From NCBI GenBank assembly GCA_029785615.1, contig JAFLZH010000001.1, positions 126,629 to 190,628 of the forward strand: a DNA stretch of 64,000 bases, read 5' to 3'. The translations under genes and the position numbers were made by a program. Below the pieces are notes generated by a model that saw only the letters and a program-made list of their open reading frames with translations, did not search any database and was not told where the DNA came from. Shown in pieces: positions 59,335 to 64,000 of this stretch; the stretch's first letter is position 1, and each line of letters starts with the position of its first letter. The stretch is from Nitrososphaerota archaeon. Lineage in GTDB: Archaea; Thermoproteota; Nitrososphaeria; Nitrososphaerales; Gagatemarchaeaceae.

Positions 59335-59716
59335 AGGTCACGTACTCGCCGTCCTTCAAGCCGAGCTTCCCCCTGAGGTAGGCCGGTGAGACCAGCTCAG
59401 CGACCGTCTCGTTGTAGTAGGTGATGTCGATGAAGAGGAGCGTGACCTTCTCCCCTCTCAATTCACCTTCAAAGCACGTCAGGGAGCTGAACGACTCCCC
59501 TCCCAGCGTGAACCCCTCTATCTTCACCCCGTCCGCTTTCCTAATCTCCTCAAGCTTCCGTATCAGCGCCCCGTCTTCGAGCTTCACGTTGAGTGTCCCC
59601 GGGTAGGGGGAATAGCCCAGCCGCTCCCTGAAGCGCCTCTGGTACTCAGGGTGGCCGACGTAGTACTTCCCCTTCCCCATTCCGCTGAACACCGTCCCCG
59701 TCACCGACAGGCGCAT
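59294..59716 (-). CDS. ribK: CTP-dependent riboflavin kinase, stand-alone
   Basis: The 140-residue protein is an archaeal RibK with no HTH domain: LSVTGTVFSGMGKGKYYVGH, LGYSPYPGTLNVKLEDG, RKADGVKIEGFTLGGESFSS and VAELVSPAYLRGKLGLKDGE. It phosphorylates riboflavin to FMN with CTP. It is a paralogue of the RbkR kinase domain but differs across its length, so it is not an assembly duplicate. The two are arranged tail to tail with a 41-base overlap. Having a second kinase may free RbkR for regulation. Confidence 0.92.
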   Translation of the reverse strand: MRLSVTGTVFSGMGKGKYYVGHPEYQRRFRERLGYSPYPGTLNVKLEDGALIRKLEEIRKADGVKIEGFTLGGESFSSLTCFEGELRGEKVTLLFIDITYYNETVAELVSPAYLRGKLGLKDGEYVTFSVDVPTPRQGRP

Positions 59717-59769
59717 CAGGCGCCCTCCGGGGGCTGAGATTAAAAGCCCGATTGGCTTATCTAGAATCC

Positions 59770-60321
59770 ATGGGGGATGCGGGAGAGTTGGCCAAGCAAG
59801 AGATACTGATACTCGTGGACGACAATGACAACGAGCTGGGGACTGATACGCGCGAGAACTGCCACGCGGGGAGGGGGAGGCGGCACAGAGCGTACACCGC
59901 GCTGATCTTCCACGACGGGAAGCTTCTGCTGCAGCAGCGCAGTCAGAAGAAGCTCCTCTGGCCGGGCGCCTGGGACGTCTCTTTCACGAGCCACGTCTAC
60001 CCTGGGGAGACATACCAGCAGGCGGCTTCGCGCCGGGCGAAGGAAGAGCTGAGCGCGACCGTGGGGGGGCTGGAGGACGTGCACTCGTTCGTCTATTTCG
60101 CTCCCCAGGGACCCAACGCCGAGAACGAGTTCTGCAGGGTCCTGGTGGGAGACTTCGACGGGAAGATCGTGCCCAACGGGGACGAGATGTCTTCGGTGAG
60201 GTGGGCCAGGGTCGCTGACGTGGCCGCTGATATGCGGGCGCACCCGGACCTCTACACGCCTTGGTTCAAGCTCTCTTTCGAGGGGTTCCTGAAGAGCAGG
60301 GCGTCCGCCAGATACTCCTAG
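59770..60321 (+). CDS. idi: Nudix hydrolase, isopentenyl-diphosphate isomerase type 1-like
   Basis: The 183-residue protein matches IDI-1/Nudix: ILILVDDNDNELGTDTRENC, HRAYTALIFHDGKLLLQQRS, KKLLWPGAWDVSFTSHVYPG, the Nudix-like RRAKEELSATVGGLEDVHSF and NAENEFCRVLVGDFDG with the conserved Glu. IDI-1 interconverts IPP and DMAPP for isoprenoid lipids. The catalytic Cys of IDI-1 (in bacterial NSVCGHP) is Thr73 here (VSFTSH). Some archaeal homologues vary at this position, so activity is uncertain. ATG 59770 lies about 27 bases after GATTAAAAGCC; the extra residues in the longer frame lie upstream of the transcript. Confidence 0.8.
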   Translation: MGDAGELAKQEILILVDDNDNELGTDTRENCHAGRGRRHRAYTALIFHDGKLLLQQRSQKKLLWPGAWDVSFTSHVYPGETYQQAASRRAKEELSATVGGLEDVHSFVYFAPQGPNAENEFCRVLVGDFDGKIVPNGDEMSSVRWARVADVAADMRAHPDLYTPWFKLSFEGFLKSRASARYS

Positions 60322-61322
60322 TCCAGCTTCTTCAGCTCACCGAGGAGCTCCTCGAGCCGCTTCAAGGTCGCCTGCACCGTGTCCTCCTCCGCCGTGGGCG
60401 TGGAGAATGAAGCGGCGGTCGCATGTCCGCCGCCGTGCCCTCCGAGCCTCTTCGCCATCTCCTCGGCAACCTGGGACCCCAGCTTCACGCCGGTCGCTTC
60501 GTGGAGCCTCTGGGTCGCCCTCAGGCTCACCCTGGTCTCCCCATCCGACTCCCCGCCCACCAGCCCCAGGTCGGCCCCGAGGTAGATCAGGGACCTGGCG
60601 ACGTGGGCCTGGAACGAGCCGACGTGGCTGGTCGCCACCACCCATGTCCCCGCCCTGAATATCGTGATCCTCTGCGCCCCCTTCAGCTTCGCCAGGACCT
60701 CACCATAGTCAGGCTCGCTGCGGAGCTCCCGCCTCGCCAGGGCCAGGTCCGCCCCCGCATCAATCAACTTCACAGCAGCCCGGAGTCCGGAGGGCCCTGC
60801 AATGGCCAGGTGAGAGGAGTCAAAGAGCATCGCCTCCAGGAGCGCCTGGGCTGTCTGGGGGTCCGGGGTCACCCCCTTGCGCTCGAAGAGCCCGCAGACC
60901 ACCTCAGCGGCCGAGGTCGCCGCCTCTTCAACGATTGCGTGGCCGTAGAGGTCCCCTCCCCTGTGCGGGTGGTGGTCCACGAGGACCTTCACCCCCGGGC
61001 TCGCCCTGAACTTCTCCTTCCACTCGTTCAGCAGCTCTTCGTCCCCCACGTCCACGGCGACGTAGAGGTCGTAGTCCCCCCCGCTCCCCTCGGCGATTCT
61101 GTGGGGGAACTTCGCGCTGAGCTTCTGGGTCAGGGTCGTCATCCCCCCCGGCGTAGCAATGTGGACCTCGCAACCGGGGGCCAGGGCTCCGATGAGCGTG
61201 GAGAGGGCGTAGGCCGAGAGGTAGGCGTCCGCATCGGCGTTCCTATGGCAGACTACGGCCGCCTTCCTGAGGACCGAGGGCTCTAGGAAGGGGAATTCTT
61301 CCGGTTTCGCTTCAAGGGCCAA
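60318..61322 (-). CDS. DHH-family phosphoesterase
   Basis: The 334-residue protein has the RecJ/NrnA-like metal-binding motifs: VVCHRNADADAYLSAYALST (motif I), YDLYVAVDVGDEELL (motif II), VLVDHHPHRGGDLYGHAIVE (DHH) and FDSSHLAIAGPSGLRAAVK, ending in the DHHA1 motif GGHGGGHATAASFSTP. Such enzymes hydrolyse short oligonucleotides, pAp or cyclic dinucleotides. No extra OB or HTH domain is present. It converges on the IDI-like gene by 4 bases and precedes the prefoldin gene on the same strand. Exact substrate unknown. Confidence 0.9.
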   Translation of the reverse strand: MALEAKPEEFPFLEPSVLRKAAVVCHRNADADAYLSAYALSTLIGALAPGCEVHIATPGGMTTLTQKLSAKFPHRIAEGSGGDYDLYVAVDVGDEELLNEWKEKFRASPGVKVLVDHHPHRGGDLYGHAIVEEAATSAAEVVCGLFERKGVTPDPQTAQALLEAMLFDSSHLAIAGPSGLRAAVKLIDAGADLALARRELRSEPDYGEVLAKLKGAQRITIFRAGTWVVATSHVGSFQAHVARSLIYLGADLGLVGGESDGETRVSLRATQRLHEATGVKLGSQVAEEMAKRLGGHGGGHATAASFSTPTAEEDTVQATLKRLEELLGELKKLD

Positions 61323-61335
61323 GGGTCGCCACGGT

Positions 61336-61722
61336 CTATGCGTCCCCGGGCGGCTGCTGCTGCGCCTGCGGCGGCCTCGCCTTCACGGCCTCGTCTATCT
61401 TGGTCTGGAGGTCCTTGAGGCTCTCCCTGAACCTCGACTCCTGCTTCGCCAGGACCATCTTCCTGGTGTTTGCCAGCTCCTTCTTCTCATTGAGCTCCTT
61501 CACCACGTCCTCCTTCTTGGTCTTGATCAGCAGGTTCCCCGCGAACTTGTACACCGCCTCCGAGTCCGTCGCTTTGCCGAGCTCCTCCTGCGCCTTCTCC
61601 GTCTCGCTTAGCTCGAGCTCGACCTGCTGCTTCTGGGCCAGCACGGCCTGCAGGTTCTGTTGCGCCTGGTCGTACCTCGCGAGCTGCTCTCGGAGGAGCG
61701 GCGGAAGTTCTGGTTGGCTCAA
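61336..61722 (-). CDS. pfdB: Prefoldin subunit beta
   Basis: The 128-residue protein has the prefoldin-beta double coiled coil, from LREQLARYDQAQQNLQAVLA and QKQQVELELSETEKAQEELG, through the beta-hairpin (SEAVYKFAGNLLIKTKKEDV), to ELNEKKELANTRKMVLAKQE. It forms a hexamer with prefoldin alpha and hands unfolded proteins to the thermosome. The C-terminal Gln/Pro-rich tail (RPPQAQQQPPGDA) is extra. It is the usual neighbour of eL43 and the exosome genes in archaea. Confidence 0.95.
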   Translation of the reverse strand: MSQPELPPLLREQLARYDQAQQNLQAVLAQKQQVELELSETEKAQEELGKATDSEAVYKFAGNLLIKTKKEDVVKELNEKKELANTRKMVLAKQESRFRESLKDLQTKIDEAVKARPPQAQQQPPGDA

Positions 61723-61746
61723 CTTTCGGACCAGCGACCCCTGTCT

Positions 61747-61986
61747 CTACTTAAAGCCTTTCGACGCAGATTCGACGGATCTCACCTGCTCGAGGACCGC
61801 CCTCGCCTTCTCCGCCACATCCCCGGGCCCATCCCCTTCGATGCTCACTACGCACAGGCCCCCCCTGACGACCGCTGAGGGGACCTTCTCGGCTATCTTC
61901 GCGGCGGTCCGCCTGTCGGCTCGGAAAGTGATCTTCAGCCCGACTGACTCGATGGGGCTATCTCGACTTCGCCTGCGCGAGCTCAT
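61747..61986 (-). CDS. KEOPS complex subunit Pcc1-like protein
   Basis: The 79-residue protein matches the small Pcc1 family: LKITFRADRRTAAKIAEKVP, VVSIEGDGPGDVAEKARAVL and EQVRSVESASKGF. Pcc1 dimerises in the KEOPS complex that makes the t6A modification of tRNA. It begins inside the eL43 gene (29-base overlap), and no later in-frame start exists before the conserved region. The position between eL43 and prefoldin beta matches other archaeal genomes. Confidence 0.82.
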   Translation of the reverse strand: MSSRRRSRDSPIESVGLKITFRADRRTAAKIAEKVPSAVVRGGLCVVSIEGDGPGDVAEKARAVLEQVRSVESASKGFK

Positions 61987-62182
61987 AGGCCCCTCCGGCC
62001 ACGGTGTAGCCGCAGGACTTGCACTTCCAGATGCCTGAAGAGCTCCGGGCGAGCTTCATGCTCGCGCACGACGGGCACTCCCTCGCTTGCTTCAGGGTTC
62101 TCCAGACCCTGGCGTACCTCTTCCTGAGGGTGCCGCCGTACTTCGCGCCCAGGCCCTTTAGGCTCTCGTTTGCCTTCGGCAC
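61958..62182 (-). CDS. rpl37ae: 50S ribosomal protein eL43 (L37Ae)
   Basis: The 74-residue protein has the basic N-terminus GLGAKYGGTLRKRYARVWRT and a zinc ribbon (CPSCASMKLARSS...WKCKSCGYTVAGGAYEL) with four cysteines. It binds the large subunit rRNA. Its ATG touches the last base of the rrp42 stop codon and it continues the exosome superoperon. Confidence 0.95.
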   Translation of the reverse strand: MPKANESLKGLGAKYGGTLRKRYARVWRTLKQARECPSCASMKLARSSSGIWKCKSCGYTVAGGAYELAQAKSR

Positions 62183-62994
62183 TACCTGGTCGCCTCCAGT
62201 ATCTGGGCCCTGATCGCCTTGCCGACCTTGATGGAGGTGTCCGCCGCCTGGAGCACCTGCTCCGGGGTGATGGTGCTAGCCTCGCCCTTCTGGCTGGCGC
62301 AGATGTTCCCGTCGTCGTCCGTGGTGATGGTGATCCTCATGTCCATTGACCCTTCCTCCTCGGCGCTGGGGTCGACCACCAGCCTGTCGCCTATCCTGGC
62401 TACTGTCACCGACACGGGGTTCCTCTCTACAGGGACGGGGATCAGCTCGTCGGTCGTCTCGACCTTGTCGTCCTTGACCACGTACTTCTTCATCTTGGCG
62501 GTCCTGAGGGCGGACACCACGGCGTAGCTGGTTGCGTCGAACAGGTTCCCGTCGACGTTCATGACGTTGCAGTCTACGAACACTGCGATGACCGACTTCC
62601 CCGGGATCAGGCTGAGCTTGCTCATGTCGACCATCTCAGACTCGCGTATCCCTCTGTCCGTCACCCTCGCCAGCTCGATGGCGTCCTCGCTGGGTGGCCC
62701 CGCCTCGGCGTAGGGGGATGACAAGGGGAGTATCTCGGCGTTGACCATCAGTATCCCCTTGTCCGGCGTGTCAGGGAAGGGGATCCCCGTGGCTATCTTC
62801 ACCCCTGCTATGACCTGAGTGTTCCCCAGGGTCACCCTGGCCGAGCCGTTGGCCTTCGGAATGACGCCTGTCTCGATCTTCAGCTCCCTGGGCTGGTCGA
62901 GGCCCCTCCCGTCGAGACGTTTCCCGTTGGCCAGGAGCTGCACCATCTGCGCCTTCCTGATCGTCTCTACCACATAGTTCTTCTTCATCGACAT
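62182..62994 (-). CDS. rrp42: Exosome complex subunit Rrp42
   Basis: The 270-residue RNase PH-like protein forms the ring with Rrp41. Visible features are GKRLDGRGLDQPRELKIETG, GSARVTLGNTQVIAGVKIAT, VTDRGIRESEMVDMSKLSLI, NVDGNLFDATSYAVVSALRT and MDMRITITTDDDGNICASQK. Rrp42 lacks phosphorolytic activity but contributes to RNA binding. The gene starts one base after rrp41 ends and its stop overlaps the eL43 start. Confidence 0.95.
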   Translation of the reverse strand: MSMKKNYVVETIRKAQMVQLLANGKRLDGRGLDQPRELKIETGVIPKANGSARVTLGNTQVIAGVKIATGIPFPDTPDKGILMVNAEILPLSSPYAEAGPPSEDAIELARVTDRGIRESEMVDMSKLSLIPGKSVIAVFVDCNVMNVDGNLFDATSYAVVSALRTAKMKKYVVKDDKVETTDELIPVPVERNPVSVTVARIGDRLVVDPSAEEEGSMDMRITITTDDDGNICASQKGEASTITPEQVLQAADTSIKVGKAIRAQILEATR

Positions 62995-63750
62995 CTACTC
63001 GGCCGCCTCCTCTACTTCGGTCGACTGCGCTTCGCCGCCGAAGAACCTCGTCGTCAGAGCTTCCCTCTGCATCTGGTAGATCTCCTTCCCCTTCTCGATG
63101 GCAAGCTCGAATGCCTTCTGGAAGTTCTCCCGCGTGTAGACCCCGTCCACCTGGAGGAGCCCCACCTGGCCGAGGTTCGGCATTATGGCCACGGGCATGT
63201 CTCCATTCCCTTCCTTATCCTCGGTGTCGTCGAGGTCAGAGACCACCTGCTCTCCGATGAGGCCGCAGGAGCACCCGACCACGAGGTCGCGCATGTTGAT
63301 CCCCGCGTCAGCCAGGGCCAGCGACGCCGCCGTGATTCCGGCGACCCTCGACCCTCCGTCCGACTGGAGCACCTCGACCCACACCTCGATGGCAGTCCTC
63401 GGGTAGTCTTCCACTATCACCGCCGGCACCAGCGCCTCCCTGATCACCTTCGAGATTTCAATCTCCCTCCTCGACGGCGCCGGGTTCTTCCTCTCGTCAA
63501 CGGAGAAGGGGGCCATGTGGTACCTGCACCTCAGCAGCGCCCTGTCCGGGAGCACCTGGTGCTTGGGGTGCACCTCCTTCGGCCCGTACACCGCGGCCAT
63601 GATCTTGTTCTTCCCCCACTCGATGTAGGCTGACCCGTCGGCGTTCTTCATTATGCCCACCTGCAGCTTTATGGGCCTGAGCTCGTTCCACTTCCTCCCG
63701 TCGAGCCGGATCCCGTGCTCGTCTATGAGCTTCTTCTTAGTTCCCGCCAA
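62995..63750 (-). CDS. rrp41: Exosome complex catalytic subunit Rrp41
   Basis: The 251-residue RNase PH-like subunit degrades or tails RNA 3'-5' with phosphate. It has GIRLDGRKWNELRPIKLQVG, YGPKEVHPKHQVLPDRALLR, SDGGSRVAGITAASLALADA and EGNGDMPVAIMPNLGQVGLL with the catalytic Asp. The leaderless-incompatible TTG start has a strong GGGAGGGAG ribosome-binding site and overlaps the rrp4 stop by 14 bases, which suggests coupled translation. Confidence 0.95.
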   Translation of the reverse strand: MAGTKKKLIDEHGIRLDGRKWNELRPIKLQVGIMKNADGSAYIEWGKNKIMAAVYGPKEVHPKHQVLPDRALLRCRYHMAPFSVDERKNPAPSRREIEISKVIREALVPAVIVEDYPRTAIEVWVEVLQSDGGSRVAGITAASLALADAGINMRDLVVGCSCGLIGEQVVSDLDDTEDKEGNGDMPVAIMPNLGQVGLLQVDGVYTRENFQKAFELAIEKGKEIYQMQREALTTRFFGGEAQSTEVEEAAE

Positions 63751-64000
63751 CTGCGCTCCCTCCCAGAGCCTCCTCCACCTTCGACATCAGATCCGGCGCG
63801 TGGGTCTCCTCCTCCACGAGCATGATGGCCTTCACTGCTTTCATGATGCCTTCAGGGCTCCCGTCCACGACCACCACTCCGTTCTGGCCCACCCTGACGT
63901 CGCACCCCGTCCTCTCGCTGATTAGGTTGATCATCGCACCTCTTCTCCCGATTACTCGGGGGACCTTCGTTGGTGATATCTTAACGATTTCCCCTGACTC
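63737..64000 (-). CDS. rrp4: Exosome complex RNA-binding subunit Rrp4 (partial, N-terminus beyond right edge)
   Basis: The last 87 residues of Rrp4 are visible and the frame continues past the right edge. The KH domain shows VPRVIGRRGAMINLISERTG, CDVRVGQNGVVVVDGSPEGI and MKAVKAIMLVEEETH. Rrp4 caps the exosome ring and feeds RNA to it. The S1 domain would lie beyond the window. The gene overlaps rrp41 by 14 bases. Confidence 0.95.
   Translation of the reverse strand, partial: ESGEIVKISPTKVPRVIGRRGAMINLISERTGCDVRVGQNGVVVVDGSPEGIMKAVKAIMLVEEETHAPDLMSKVEEALGGSAVGGN

Noticed and set aside
58621-59716. Assembly duplication of riboflavin kinase
   Set aside because: The two kinase domains differ in sequence along their whole length and only one has an HTH, so they are true paralogues.

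Overview
This GC-rich window is a chromosomal segment of an archaeon, most likely a heterotrophic member of the Thaumarchaeota/Nitrososphaeria side of the TACK group. The evidence is an ESCRT-III-type CdvB, an archaeal group II chaperonin, aEF-2, the exosome Rrp4/Rrp41/Rrp42 cluster with eL43, Pcc1 and prefoldin beta, HerA and NurA, geranylgeranyl reductases for ether lipids, an archaeal regulator/CTP-dependent riboflavin kinase, and two tRNAs with introns at position 37/38. Many genes start on TTG, GTG or ATG about 25-30 bases after a TATA box with no leader, so leaderless transcription is used here to choose starts. No CRISPR array, rRNA, insertion sequence or integrated virus was recognised.

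Layout. 1-10.6 kb: acetyl-CoA synthetase (cut by the left edge), tRNA-Leu, PolX, an Lrp-like protein, a prolidase/proline dehydrogenase divergent pair, gamma-glutamyltransferase, a DUF4382-like exported protein, tRNA-Arg, an alanyl-tRNA editing protein and a GGR-family flavoprotein. 10.8-17 kb: a citrate synthase fused to an N-terminal ribbon-helix-helix domain with a palindrome in its promoter, a CBS protein, and nuoABCD with an intein inside nuoB. 17-27 kb: transporter, MscL-like channel, cdvB, TrmB and TetR regulators, geranylgeranyl reductase, thermosome, pterin dehydratase and small conserved-looking proteins. 27-31 kb: a nurA-herA operon. 31-43.5 kb: two MFS exporters, an ABC exporter, HtrA-like protease, nucleotidyltransferase, arginase-like protein and the two-subunit ADP-forming acyl-CoA synthetase. 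43.6-48.3 kb: a winged-helix regulator with tandem 13-bp-spaced operator repeats, divergent from a three-gene operon (apparently ATPase-dead HerA/FtsK-like protein, RadB/RecA-like ATPase, membrane protein), plus gene remnants and a tiny zinc protein. 48.5-64 kb: aEF-2 with an altered diphthamide loop, tricorn-factor-type aminopeptidase, F420:NADP oxidoreductase, XPF nuclease, a riboflavin/ECF transporter region with its regulator and operator, an IDI-1-like Nudix protein, a DHH phosphoesterase, and the exosome superoperon, cut by the right edge.

Together the genes suggest a peptide- and amino-acid-using, respiring cell: prolidase, aminopeptidase, GGT, proline dehydrogenase and arginase feed carbon and nitrogen; citrate synthase and both AMP- and ADP-forming acyl-CoA synthetases handle acetyl units; a partial complex I operon supports respiration; F420 and flavin enzymes are frequent. 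The most promising unexplained items are the regulator-citrate synthase fusion with its own palindromic operator, the intein placed exactly at an N2-cluster cysteine of NuoB, and the pseudo-ATPase/RecA/membrane operon with its repeat-controlled regulator.
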